A DNA stretch of 64,000 nt from an uncultured Desulfobacter sp. (GTDB lineage: Bacteria > Desulfobacterota > Desulfobacteria > Desulfobacterales > Desulfobacteraceae): contig NZ_OY761445.1 in assembly GCF_963664415.1 (NCBI RefSeq), positions 3,312,501 to 3,376,500 of the forward strand, read 5' to 3'. Shown here in pieces: positions 42,674-51,642 of the stretch (position 1 is its first letter; every line of letters begins with the position of its first letter). Below the pieces are notes generated by a model. The model was not told the DNA's origin. It did not search any database and was given only the letters and a program-made list of their open reading frames with translations. The position numbers were made by a program, and so were the translations under genes.

Positions 42674-44392
42674 ATGATAATTACCTGCGAAAAGTGCGCA
42701 ACCCGGTTTGTGCTTGATGACGCCTTAATTAAGCCTGAGGGATCAATGGTCAGATGCAGCAAGTGTCGGCATGTTTTTACAGCCTTTCCAGTGGAATATC
42801 CGGAAATTGAGCTCTCCGACCAATCAGAACCCCAAGAACAAGACATCCCCTTCGATGAATCACAGCTTCAAGACCAATTAGATTTTAACCTATCACAAGA
42901 TGACGATTCCGATAAAGACAGCGCTTCGCACAGCCATGGCGAAGACCCGGAAGATACGGACATTGATTTCTCAGAAATTGAATTCGAGGTACAGGCGTTT
43001 CAAGAAAAGGCGCATGAACAACAGGCAGACACAAAAGCCTCGGATTCCCAGGACCTGGACATTGAGTTCGATACGGCGGATTTTGAGATAGATGAACCGG
43101 GACTGGACTTCCAGGATGATGACCTTGAACTGGAAACCCAGGGAATTGAAATCGGAAAAATTGAAGATAGTACCGAATCCCCGCCGGCATCAGCATCCGA
43201 ACAGTCTGATATGGCCGATATTGAAATCAGCTTTGACCAGGATAACGATGCAGATCTTGATCTCGACGGGCTATCCTTTGATCTGGAAGACTCAGCCGAA
43301 GAGGCGCTGTCCATTGATGATCTTGAATTAGAAACCCAAAATGATGGCGACTCGGACCTTGAATTAGAAGCTGACTCCCAAGAAGATCTTATTCTTGAAG
43401 AAGATGATGATGATGGCCTGGATTTATCCCACGACCCCGAAGACGCCCTGACTGACGACTTTGCCCACCAGGAAGAAGAAACAATTGAAGCGCAACCGGA
43501 TATAGAACAAAAGGCGTTTCCTTCAGATGACATCAAGATTGAACCGGATGACATTGATGTAACGCCGGATGACCAGTATGCCGACGAAAAAATTGAACAA
43601 GGCGTATCAGAACAGGATAAATTTGCAGAATATGATACGGTATTGGAACAGGAGACAGAACCGGAAGATACCGATATAACCATTCCGGACCCTGACGAAG
43701 AAGACGATGCCGCTCCGCTGCGTCAGACTGATGACGAAATAGAGCTCTCCACAGAAACACTGATAGAACAAACACCATCGATTACGCCGCTGTCCGCACA
43801 AAGTGTCCGCCAAAAACGAAGCTCAAAGAAGAAAAAAGGGACAAGCCCGGCAGTGAAAATTCTGTTGGTACTGGTGCTGCTCCTCTTGGCTGCCTATGTG
43901 GCAATCATTGGCCTTGGCATAAACGTTCCAGTGGTGTCTGACATTCAAATTCCATTTATCAGTCAGTGGATTGCCCCCAAACAAGCTCCCCAGGAGCCAC
44001 TGAAACCCACACTGGACGAACCCAGTATTAACGGCCGGTTTGTTTCCAATAAAAGTGCAGGAGATCTGTTCATTGTCACAGGCAGAGTTAAAAACCCGTC
44101 TGATAAGGCTGTCAGCTTCATCCGGGTTAAAGGAACCCTGATGAAAAAAAACAATATCAAAGCAGGAACCCAGATTGCCTATTGCGGCAATATAATTTCC
44201 GATGAGACTCTTAAATCCGACAATATCTCGGATATAACCAAGCAGATGGGGGTCAAACAGGGAAATGAGAATATCAATGTTAATATTAAACCCGGCGCAT
44301 CGGTCAGGTTTATGCTGATTTTTTCCAATCTGCCCGAGGATCTGGCCAATTTCACCGTAGCGTTGGAGGGTTTTGAGCCGGCACAGGAATAG
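42674..44392 (+). CDS. Zinc-ribbon (MJ0042-type)/DUF3426 membrane protein with long acidic region
   Basis: A 572-residue protein. Residues 1-40 are an MJ0042-type zinc finger ('ITCEKCATRFVLDDALI', 'VRCSKCRHVFTAFP'; two CxxC). Residues ~50-370 are extremely acidic and repetitive (DLELETQ, DIDF and DDLELE units). A membrane helix follows ('KILLVLVLLLLAAYVAIIGLGI') and then a periplasmic DUF3426 domain ('LFIVTGRVKNPSDKAVSFIRV'). Function unknown; such proteins are common in deltaproteobacteria. The start is ATG 42674 after AAGGGG. The acidic region's length and repetition exceed what is usual. Repeat copy B lies in its leader. Confidence 0.88.
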   Translation: MIITCEKCATRFVLDDALIKPEGSMVRCSKCRHVFTAFPVEYPEIELSDQSEPQEQDIPFDESQLQDQLDFNLSQDDDSDKDSASHSHGEDPEDTDIDFSEIEFEVQAFQEKAHEQQADTKASDSQDLDIEFDTADFEIDEPGLDFQDDDLELETQGIEIGKIEDSTESPPASASEQSDMADIEISFDQDNDADLDLDGLSFDLEDSAEEALSIDDLELETQNDGDSDLELEADSQEDLILEEDDDDGLDLSHDPEDALTDDFAHQEEETIEAQPDIEQKAFPSDDIKIEPDDIDVTPDDQYADEKIEQGVSEQDKFAEYDTVLEQETEPEDTDITIPDPDEEDDAAPLRQTDDEIELSTETLIEQTPSITPLSAQSVRQKRSSKKKKGTSPAVKILLVLVLLLLAAYVAIIGLGINVPVVSDIQIPFISQWIAPKQAPQEPLKPTLDEPSINGRFVSNKSAGDLFIVTGRVKNPSDKAVSFIRVKGTLMKKNNIKAGTQIAYCGNIISDETLKSDNISDITKQMGVKQGNENINVNIKPGASVRFMLIFSNLPEDLANFTVALEGFEPAQE

Positions 44393-44439
44393 ATTGACCC
44401 TGTATTCAAGGTGCTATTTAAAATAAATTAAAATTTTAT

Positions 44440-44469
44440 TTGACACAAACACAAACACTGTGCTATTTA
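44440..44469 (+). promoter_or_regulatory. Promoter of tRNA-Met gene
   Basis: TTGACA (44440-44445) and TATTTA (44464-44469) are 18 bases apart and lie 14 bases before the mature tRNA end, matching a strong sigma-70 stable-RNA promoter. Confidence 0.65.
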
Positions 44470-44483
44470 ATCCTGGTTTTTGT

Positions 44484-44560
44484 GGCGACGTAGCTCAGAT
44501 GGTCAGAGCATGCGGCTCATATCCGCAGTGTCCGGGGTTCAATTCCCTGCGTCGCTACCA
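44484..44560 (+). tRNA. tRNA-Met (CAU anticodon)
   Basis: A 77-base cloverleaf. The acceptor stem is GGCGACG with CGTCGCT (one G-T pair). The D arm contains AGCTCAGATGGTCAGAGC. The anticodon stem-loop is TGCGG-CTCATAT-CCGCA, giving anticodon CAT. The T arm is CCGGGGTTCAATTCCCTG, and CCA is encoded. The G1-U72 pair and absence of three G-C pairs in the anticodon stem argue for elongator Met rather than initiator; a tRNA-Ile2 with lysidine is the alternative. A terminator follows. Confidence 0.93.
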
Positions 44561-44572
44561 GAATTTACAATG

Positions 44573-44597
44573 GCCCCTGTTTTTCAGGGGCTTTTTT
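44573..44597 (+). terminator. Factor-independent terminator of tRNA-Met
   Basis: GCCCCTG (44573-44579) and CAGGGGC (44585-44591) form a seven-pair stem with a TTTTT loop, followed by six T. Confidence 0.92.
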
Positions 44598-44611
44598 GGT
44601 TTCCCCCCCTG

Positions 44612-45562
44612 TTAATGTTTCAAATCCAAAACAAGCTGTCGAATATCATCCGGTGTCGTATGGCAGCAGCCACCGATGAGTCTGGCACCACATTTTACCC
44701 ATTGGATTGCCATTTCACCAAATGAAGGCATACCCGGCTTTGGTGCCCACGATTTGGTCAAATTGTTATAGACCTCACCCTTATTGGGATATACCACCAC
44801 AGGTTTATCGGTCACGGATCGGATCTCTCCTATAATGGCGCTTACGTGAACCGGATCCGTGCAATTGATCCCTATGGCTGCTACACAGGGTTTATCATCC
44901 AGCCATTGGGCACAGTCCCGAACCGCTTCTCCACTGTTGATATGCTGCCCGTCCCGTGCACTGAAGCTGAACCAGACAGGGATCATATCCAAATCCACCG
45001 CCAAATCATCCAATAGTCGAACAAGGGCTCTGGCCTCGGCAAAGCAAGGCAGGGTTTCACAGGCCAAAAGATCGGGCCCGGCTGAAATCAATGTCTTCAA
45101 TCTTTCTTTGTGAAAATCAACCAATTCATCTTCACTGATGCCGTAGAGGCCCGTGTATTCAGATCTATCCGCCAGAAAGGCCCCGTAGGGACCAACCGAT
45201 GCAGCCACCAGGGGTTTCATCCGGTTGACCCGGTTGATTGGATCTGCCCAGAACCTGTCCACGACCGTTTTTGCCAGCAAAACAGCAGACCGGATTAGCT
45301 TTCGGGCCTGTTCCGGGCTATACCCATACCGCTCAAGCCCTTGGAAAGTGGCCTGGTAACTTGCCGTAATCAGGCAATCCGCACCCGCATGAAGATAATC
45401 CATATGAACCGCCGCAATCATGTCAGGATTATCTGCCAAAAGCCGGGCCGACCAGAGCGGGTCATCAAGGTTGCACCCCCGGCGCTCAAGCTCGGTGCCA
45501 AGCGCGCCGTCAATGATCAGATATTTTTGCTGTTCAAGGTACTTGCCGATCAAATCAGCCAT
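44612..45562 (-). CDS. Homocysteine S-methyltransferase-family protein
   Basis: A 316-residue protein of the MmuM/BHMT type. Motifs are 'LIIDGALGTELERRG' at the N-terminus, 'TASYQATFQGL', 'GINCTDPVH' (first zinc Cys) and 'LIGGCCHTTPDDIR' near the end (Cys pair of the zinc site). It moves a methyl group from S-methylmethionine or SAM to homocysteine. The complete Cys set supports activity. It is a single gene facing the tRNA terminator. Confidence 0.92.
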   Translation of the reverse strand: MADLIGKYLEQQKYLIIDGALGTELERRGCNLDDPLWSARLLADNPDMIAAVHMDYLHAGADCLITASYQATFQGLERYGYSPEQARKLIRSAVLLAKTVVDRFWADPINRVNRMKPLVAASVGPYGAFLADRSEYTGLYGISEDELVDFHKERLKTLISAGPDLLACETLPCFAEARALVRLLDDLAVDLDMIPVWFSFSARDGQHINSGEAVRDCAQWLDDKPCVAAIGINCTDPVHVSAIIGEIRSVTDKPVVVYPNKGEVYNNLTKSWAPKPGMPSFGEMAIQWVKCGARLIGGCCHTTPDDIRQLVLDLKH

Positions 45563-45734
45563 AACATGCCTTCTTTTGCTCTTCTCATATTTATAGATTC
45601 CTGCCCAAAGAATAACAAATCCATGGTTGAATTTAAAAAGTAAACATTAACCACCTTGACTTTTTTGATTCAAATCCAAAATTATGGTAGATTTCTCAAA
45701 GTACCAGGCTATTTATTAAATAATGGGAGTACCT

Positions 45735-46115
45735 ATGCCAGGCGTATATGACATTTGTGTCCAAGACCATTTTGCAGCAGCCCATTCCCTGAGGGGCTAT
45801 GACGGCAACTGCTCAAATCTGCACGGCCATAACTGGATTGTAGAGGCGCACATACGGTGCACCAAACTCAACCAATTAGGCATGGGCATAGATTTCAGGG
45901 ATATCAAAAGTGTGGTCAAGGATGTTTTAAGCAAGCTGGATCACACCAACCTTAATGAAGTTGCCGAATTCGGATCAATCAACCCCACGGCTGAAAATCT
46001 GTCAAAATTTCTCTATTCTGAACTGTGCAGGCGCCTGAACACCGAATTCATCAAAGTCAAGAAAGTCGTAGTATTCGAAAGTCCGGGCTGCGGATCTTCC
46101 TACCGGGAGATATAA
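45735..46115 (+). CDS. queD: 6-carboxy-5,6,7,8-tetrahydropterin synthase
   Basis: A 126-residue QueD. Zinc His are in 'AAHSLRGYDGNCSNLHGHNW' (H17, H30, H32) with catalytic C26, and 'LDHTNLNE' holds the Asp-His pair. It makes carboxytetrahydropterin from dihydroneopterin triphosphate, the second step of the preQ0/queuosine pathway. ATG 45735 is preferred to 45723 because GGGAG stands five bases before it. queE begins directly after the stop (no gap), then queC, giving a queDEC operon. Confidence 0.95.
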   Translation: MPGVYDICVQDHFAAAHSLRGYDGNCSNLHGHNWIVEAHIRCTKLNQLGMGIDFRDIKSVVKDVLSKLDHTNLNEVAEFGSINPTAENLSKFLYSELCRRLNTEFIKVKKVVVFESPGCGSSYREI

Positions 46116-46760
46116 GTGTCCCTGGACATCTGCGAAATTTTTTACAGCCTGCAGGGGGAATCCATCTGGGCGGGCCTTGCCTGTGTGTTTGTCCGGCTTT
46201 CCGGATGCAATCTGTCCTGTTCCTGGTGTGATACCACCTATAACGCAGCAGATCCCACCCCTATGACCATAAGTCAGATCGTGGACAAAGTGGCAGCCTT
46301 TGACTGCCCCATGGTTGAAATTACCGGCGGCGAGCCGTTGATTCAGACCCAGACACCGGCATTGATATCCGAACTGCTGGAAAAAGGATATCAGGTGCTG
46401 CTGGAAACCAATGGGAGCCTGAGCATTAAACCTGTGGACCCCGCCTGTACCCGCATCATGGATGTGAAGTGCCCTTCGTCCGGCGAAGCCGGGTCATTTC
46501 TTTTTGACAACTTTAATCACATGACAGTTCGGGATGAAATAAAATTTGTCGTGGGTTCACGGCAGGACTATGAATATGCCGCATCCATTATTCAAACACA
46601 CCTTGGGCACCATCCCAGAGAAAAGATCCACATTTGCCCGGTTTTTGACTGTATTGAACTTTCGGACCTGGCGGCATGGATACTTAAAGACAGACTGGGT
46701 GCAAGACTGTCCCTTCAACAACACAAAATCATCTGGGATCCGGATTTAAGAGGAGTATAA
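46116..46760 (+). CDS. queE: 7-carboxy-7-deazaguanine synthase
   Basis: A 214-residue radical SAM enzyme starting at GTG with GGGAG six bases upstream. The cluster motif is 'CNLSCSWC' (C31, C35, C38), preceded by 'FYSLQGESIWAGLACVFVRL' and followed by 'VEITGGEPLIQ'. It contracts the pterin ring to 7-carboxy-7-deazaguanine. It follows queD with no gap and is three bases before queC, so translation is coupled. Confidence 0.95.
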   Translation: MSLDICEIFYSLQGESIWAGLACVFVRLSGCNLSCSWCDTTYNAADPTPMTISQIVDKVAAFDCPMVEITGGEPLIQTQTPALISELLEKGYQVLLETNGSLSIKPVDPACTRIMDVKCPSSGEAGSFLFDNFNHMTVRDEIKFVVGSRQDYEYAASIIQTHLGHHPREKIHICPVFDCIELSDLAAWILKDRLGARLSLQQHKIIWDPDLRGV

Positions 46761-46763
46761 CCC

Positions 46764-47453
46764 ATGACAAAAAAAGCCGTTGTTCTCTCATCTGGGGGAA
46801 TTGACTCCACCACTGCCATGGCCATTGCCAGGGACAGGGGGCTTGATATTTACAGTTTAAGCTTCAGGTACGGCCAGCGCCACAGCGTAGAGTTGGAATG
46901 TGCAAAGAAAGTGGCGTTGCACCTGGGGGCCTGTGACCATAAAATTGTGGATATTGATTTGCGCCAGTTTGGGGGCTCTGCGCTCACAGACGACATTGCC
47001 GTACCCAAACACGAGAGCGTTTCACAAATTGATCAATCCCAAATCCCCGTCACCTATGTACCGGCCAGAAACACTATCTTTTTATCCTATGCCATGGCCT
47101 GGGCCGAGGTGCTTAAAGCCGAAGCGATTTTCATCGGCGTCACAGCCGTGGATTATTCAGGATATCCGGACTGCAGGCCCCAATTTATTGACGCATTTCA
47201 GACCATGGCCAACCTGGCCACAAAAACCGGGATAACCAAAGAGACGGTTTTGACCATTGAAACGCCTTTGATCCAAATGTCAAAATCCGAAATAATCACC
47301 ACCGGCCATGGGTTGGGCGTGGACTACAACCTGACCATCTCCTGTTATGATCCAGACGGCCAGGGCCGCTCCTGTGGGAAGTGCGACTCCTGCCTGCACC
47401 GCAAAAAAGGATTTACCGAGGCCGGTATCCCTGATCCGACCATCTACGCATAG
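46764..47453 (+). CDS. queC: 7-cyano-7-deazaguanine synthase
   Basis: A 229-residue QueC. The PP-loop ATP motif is 'VVLSSGGIDSTTAMAIA', followed by 'LSFRYGQRH' and the zinc cluster 'CYDPDGQGRSCGKCDSCLHRK' (four Cys). It converts carboxy-deazaguanine to preQ0 with ATP and ammonia. It ends the queD-queE-queC operon. queF and tgt are not in the window. Confidence 0.96.
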   Translation: MTKKAVVLSSGGIDSTTAMAIARDRGLDIYSLSFRYGQRHSVELECAKKVALHLGACDHKIVDIDLRQFGGSALTDDIAVPKHESVSQIDQSQIPVTYVPARNTIFLSYAMAWAEVLKAEAIFIGVTAVDYSGYPDCRPQFIDAFQTMANLATKTGITKETVLTIETPLIQMSKSEIITTGHGLGVDYNLTISCYDPDGQGRSCGKCDSCLHRKKGFTEAGIPDPTIYA

Positions 47454-47485
47454 GATTTGACCAGCGCATTAAAAGAAATTATGAC

Positions 47486-48849
47486 ATGAGCACCTCGTCT
47501 AAGGATTTAGTACTAAAAATATTTGAAAAATGCGCAGGAAGCTGCGGGTGTAACGTTTGTAGAACGCATTTGGATGAAGATTGCCTGTTTTTCACCGAAC
47601 TTTACAGATTGGATGACGAAGTGATTGAACAGGGGGGAATACTTGATAATAAAACTGTATCTCAACTGCTTGACCTTTGCACGATGTGTGGGCTGTGCCC
47701 CTGCCCTGATATCAGAATGCTCATTCTTCAAGCAAAAGCGGCCAATGCCGATGAAAACGGTATTCCCCTGACAGACAGCATTGTGGCTGATATTCAAAAA
47801 GCCGGCAAATTAGGGACATTGCTGAGCCATGCCGCCAACCCGGTGAACAGATGCAACACCACCGCTTCAATTGTAAAAAAAGTATTGAAAATAGATCCTA
47901 ACAGACAACTTCCCAGGTTTCCGGATCAAAATTTTTTCCAATGGGCCAAGAACAAAGGTCATCATTTAGAAAAAAGGGATTCAGCCAATACTGAACAAAA
48001 AGTTGCCTACTTTGCAGGTTGCAGTGCCGGATATTTTTTCCCGGAAGTTGGAAAGGCTACGGTCAATTTCCTTGAGCGCTTAGGGGTCAAGGTTTTTGTA
48101 CCAGAACAAAACTGCTGCGGTATGCCCCTTTTAATGGAAGGCCAAAAAAAAAAGCGCTGGAGAAAATAAGGGCCAATATTGAAACATTGATGCAGGCTGT
48201 CAACAATGGTTATAAAATAATATGCTCCTGTCCGACATGCGGCTATTTTTACAAGAAACTGCTGCTTGAAAACGCCTATTTTTCCCAAGCCGCCCAGGAG
48301 CGTTTACAAACCCGGAACAATGAAATAAAGGTGCCTTTGGGTTCCGGAGCAAGTAAATTTCTTTCACTTCCCAAAGCAATTTATCAGAAAGTGTTTAAGG
48401 ATGATGGTTATTTTTCATCAATCGCCCCCATGGACAGAATCGATCTGTCACAAGCGGTCCTGGATCTTGGAGAGTATTTATTATCTTTTCAGCAAACGCA
48501 TGATTTGACATTCAAAATAAACACCTCCGAAACATCTTTGATCTATTTTGCCTCTTGTCACCAAAGAGAACAGGACATCGGTCAACCCTACCTCAAAATT
48601 TTTTCAACCATCCCGGAGGCAGATATGATTCAAGTAGGCGGTGCTTTGAGTTGCTGCGGAATGGGTGGGCATCTGGGATATAAAAAATCATTTCACAAAC
48701 AGAGTTTAAAGACAGGGCAGTCTGTATTTAACGCGTTTGAATCTGAAAAAGATCGAACAATTGTAACCGATTGCCTGAGCTGCCGGTTACAGTTTTCCCA
48801 CGTCTTTGATCGAAAAATCGTTCATCCCATTGAACTTCTGGAAATATAG
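47486..48849 (+). pseudogene. CCG-domain Fe-S protein (HdrB/GlpC-like), split by frameshift at an A10 run
   Basis: Two frames make one protein of ~454 residues. The first (47486-48169) has N-terminal Fe-S motifs ('CAGSCGCNVC', 'CTMCGLCPC') and the start of a CCG domain ('YFAGCSAGYFFPEVG', 'QNCCGMPLLMEG'). It runs into ten A (48144-48153) and stops after 'KKRWRK'. The second frame (through 48187 to 48849) continues with 'ALEKIRANIETLMQ', 'CSCPTCGYFYK' and a second CCG domain ('FASCHQREQDIG', 'LSCCGMGG', 'DCLSCRLQFSH'). A -1 slip at the A run joins them exactly. Such proteins pass electrons with heterodisulfide-reductase- or glycerol-3-phosphate-dehydrogenase-type partners. It may be broken, recoded, or a sequencing error. 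Confidence 0.8.
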
Positions 48850-48867
48850 CTGTAAACAGCTTCTATG

Positions 48868-48904
48868 AATTCCGGGGAATTGACAGGACGTGTTCCCCGG
48901 AATT
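48868..48904. terminator. Perfect 12-bp inverted repeat between convergent genes
   Basis: AATTCCGGGGAA (48868-48879) and TTCCCCGGAATT (48893-48904) enclose a 13-base loop. It sits between the convergent CCG-domain gene and the second aldehyde oxidoreductase gene and probably ends transcription from both sides, although T tracts are short. Confidence 0.75.
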
Positions 48905-48915
48905 GTTTGAAATTA

Positions 48916-51585
48916 TCAAGCGTTCCGGGCCGCCGCTATTGCGGAAAGCACCTTGTCCGGTGTGGCCGGAAGGTTTGTAACCAGAGCACCGCAGGCATTT
49001 TCAATGGCGTTGATGACAGCCGGCGCTGTTGAAACCATGGACATCTCCCCAACCCCGGTGGAGCCAAGGGTTCCCCGCTTTCTATGCGTTTCTCTAAAAA
49101 ACACCTCCATGTCAAAGGCGGTTTTCATGGTGGGGAATTTAAACGTACGCCAGTCTTTTGTTTTTCCGGCGATATACTGTTCACGAAGGGCATATCCCAC
49201 CCCCATGTCCATGCCGCCTTCCATCTGGCCCGTAAAGTTATTGGGGTTTATAACAGGCCCTGCGTCAACCACAGCGGTCATTTTTAATACCTTGACCTCT
49301 CCTGTTTCTGTGTTGACTTCCACTTCGGCCAGTTGGATGGAATGTGTATCAGATTCCGTTGACGGTCCCTGGCCTGTTTCCGGATCCAGGGGCGCGGTTT
49401 GAAATGTTGATTTATTCCCCGCGTAACGGGTGGGCTTTTCTGCGGCCTTAAAGTCCTCGAACCGCTTTGATCCGACTTCATCCATGGCCTGCTTCAATTG
49501 CTTTAAGGCATCTACGGTCGCACCGCCAACCATCAAGGTGACCCTACTGCCGGAAGCAGGCCCTGCGGCTGTAGTTTTTTCCGTTGTCCGGCTAACGGCG
49601 CGAACCTTGTCAAGGGGCAGCTCCAGCACCTGTGCGGCCAGCTGGGTAAGCATGGAATCATTGCCTTCTCCCGGGTCTGCGGCCGCAGCATATACGGTTA
49701 CCCCGTCATCGGGGTCCAGCTCCACAGCCGAGGTGGATTTATCGGCCGGAAAACCAATGCCGAAGGCAGCCGCCCCCAGACCGATCCCGCGTTTAACAGG
49801 TCCCGTGTTATCATGGGCCTTTGCATCTGCCAAGGCCCTTTCATAATGGGGTAAAATATCATCGCACAGTTCGGGAAACGGCCACACATCGTCCTGGACA
49901 TGCCCGGTTGCCTTGGTCAGCCCTATTTTAAGGCTGTTTTGTTTCCTGAACGCCAGCGGGTCCATATTTAGTTTTCGGGAAAGCATATTCATGCCGCACT
50001 CAAGGGCATAATGCGCCTGTGGGGGGCCTGCACCCCGGGCGGCACTTCCCCAGGGGTTATTGGTATAAACAAGCTTTGAAGCCACCTTGATGTTGGGCAC
50101 ATAATAAGAGCTTGTCAGCATTTGAAGGGCCCGGTTGATAATGACGTTGCCGATGGAGTGATACGCACCGTTATCTACGAATATATCCATTTCAAGGGCT
50201 GTGAGTTTGCCCTTCTCGTCAGCACCCATTTTCAATTGGATGTCAAAGGGGTGGCGTTTGGAGCTGATCATCATGGATTCCGCAAGGCTTGGAATGTAAC
50301 GTACGGGCCGCTTGAACTTCAATGCAGCAGCCGCCGCTATCCCCTCGGTGAAGACTTCCAGTTTCATACCGAACTGGCCACCGGAAAAAGGCTCTTCATA
50401 ACGAATGTTATCGTATCCGAGCGCAGTCTGCAATGTTGCCATGTGAAGATGGATGTTAATACTGCGGCCCATCACCACCAAAACGGCATCCTGACCCTCT
50501 CCTTCCATGTAGGCCACACTGTTTTCAGGTTCCAGCGGGGCCTGATGGTTTAACTGGGTGGTAAAATTTTGTTCAATCACGGCGGCCGCTTTTTTGAACC
50601 CGTCGTCCGTATCCCCTTTGATCAAAGGCTGGGAAAAACATAGATTGGGCGTATGGGGATGAATCTGTGGCGCATCAGGTTCCATGGCCCGGGCGGTGGT
50701 GGTCACCTCAGGTAACAGCGTATATTGCACCTCCACGGCCTGGGCAGCAGCCAACGCCTGTTCACGGGTGTGGGCCACCACGGCGGCGACCGCATCCCCC
50801 ATGGTCCGCACCCGGTCTTCACACAGGATAGGGCGGTCTTCCACAACATATTTCAAACGGTTGGTGCCTTTGATATCTTCGGCAGTCAGTGTGCCGATAA
50901 AGCCCGGCATTTTTTCGGCCCTGGAAAAATCTATTTTTTGAATCATAGCATGCATGTGAGGGCTTCGTACCACGGCGATTTCCACAGCATCCGGCATGAG
51001 GATATCCGAGGTAAAGGCAGCGGTGCCGCATGCTTTAATCATGGCCGACGGCCTGGAGTGTGAAACGCCGATTTTGGGGTCGGTGGGTAAAGGGGTGATC
51101 TCTTCAGGTGTTTTGTCGCCCCTGAGAAACTGGGCGGCCAGTTGCACGGCTTCAATGATTTTTACATAACCTGTACAGCGGCAGATATTGCGGCGCAACG
51201 CGTGCTTGATCTCTTCAATCGTGGGATTAAGATTGGTGTCCAGCAAGGCTTTGGCCGCCATAATCATGCCGGGCGTACAGAATCCGCACTGGATCGCCCC
51301 TGACAAGGCAAACGCATGCTGAATAAGATGCGGGTTTTCCGGCGTGCCTACCCCCTCAATGGAGATCACAGACGCCCCATCAAGTTTATCTACTTTGGTC
51401 AGACACGACAATACCGCTTTTTTATTGACGATGACGGTGCATGCGCCGCATTGCCCTTTTCTGTCACAGGATTGTTTGGTGCCGGTCAGGTTTAACTGCT
51501 CCCGGAGCAAATCAAGCAGAACCAGGTTTTTATCGGCAATCACCTCTCTTTCGCAACCATTGATCGTTAAAGCAATTTTCTTCAT
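48916..51585 (-). CDS. Second molybdenum aldehyde oxidoreductase (Mop-like, xanthine oxidase family)
   Basis: An 889-residue paralogue of the Mop at 16453. The first [2Fe-2S] set is C40, C46, C49 and C61, with one extra residue in the loop compared with Mop. The second is C100, C103, C135 and C137. Molybdopterin motifs are 'GGQFGMKLEVFTEG', 'GSAARGAGPPQAHY' and 'GPASGSRVTLMVGG', and the catalytic Glu is in 'GSTGVGEMSMVSTAPAV'. It hydroxylates aldehydes or N-heterocycles; substrate unknown. AAGGATT precedes the ATG. No maturation genes adjoin it, so it probably uses those of the first locus. Confidence 0.92.
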   Translation of the reverse strand: MKKIALTINGCEREVIADKNLVLLDLLREQLNLTGTKQSCDRKGQCGACTVIVNKKAVLSCLTKVDKLDGASVISIEGVGTPENPHLIQHAFALSGAIQCGFCTPGMIMAAKALLDTNLNPTIEEIKHALRRNICRCTGYVKIIEAVQLAAQFLRGDKTPEEITPLPTDPKIGVSHSRPSAMIKACGTAAFTSDILMPDAVEIAVVRSPHMHAMIQKIDFSRAEKMPGFIGTLTAEDIKGTNRLKYVVEDRPILCEDRVRTMGDAVAAVVAHTREQALAAAQAVEVQYTLLPEVTTTARAMEPDAPQIHPHTPNLCFSQPLIKGDTDDGFKKAAAVIEQNFTTQLNHQAPLEPENSVAYMEGEGQDAVLVVMGRSINIHLHMATLQTALGYDNIRYEEPFSGGQFGMKLEVFTEGIAAAAALKFKRPVRYIPSLAESMMISSKRHPFDIQLKMGADEKGKLTALEMDIFVDNGAYHSIGNVIINRALQMLTSSYYVPNIKVASKLVYTNNPWGSAARGAGPPQAHYALECGMNMLSRKLNMDPLAFRKQNSLKIGLTKATGHVQDDVWPFPELCDDILPHYERALADAKAHDNTGPVKRGIGLGAAAFGIGFPADKSTSAVELDPDDGVTVYAAAADPGEGNDSMLTQLAAQVLELPLDKVRAVSRTTEKTTAAGPASGSRVTLMVGGATVDALKQLKQAMDEVGSKRFEDFKAAEKPTRYAGNKSTFQTAPLDPETGQGPSTESDTHSIQLAEVEVNTETGEVKVLKMTAVVDAGPVINPNNFTGQMEGGMDMGVGYALREQYIAGKTKDWRTFKFPTMKTAFDMEVFFRETHRKRGTLGSTGVGEMSMVSTAPAVINAIENACGALVTNLPATPDKVLSAIAAARNA

Positions 51586-51642
51586 TTTTAATCCTTGGTT
51601 TACTATGCACGGTTAAATACGAAATAAATCAAAATATAATTT

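Noticed and set aside
43000..43683. Ser-rich 227-codon minus-strand frame
   Set aside because: It is the complement of the GAT/GAA-rich acidic region of the DUF3426 gene, which automatically reads as Ser and Ile.
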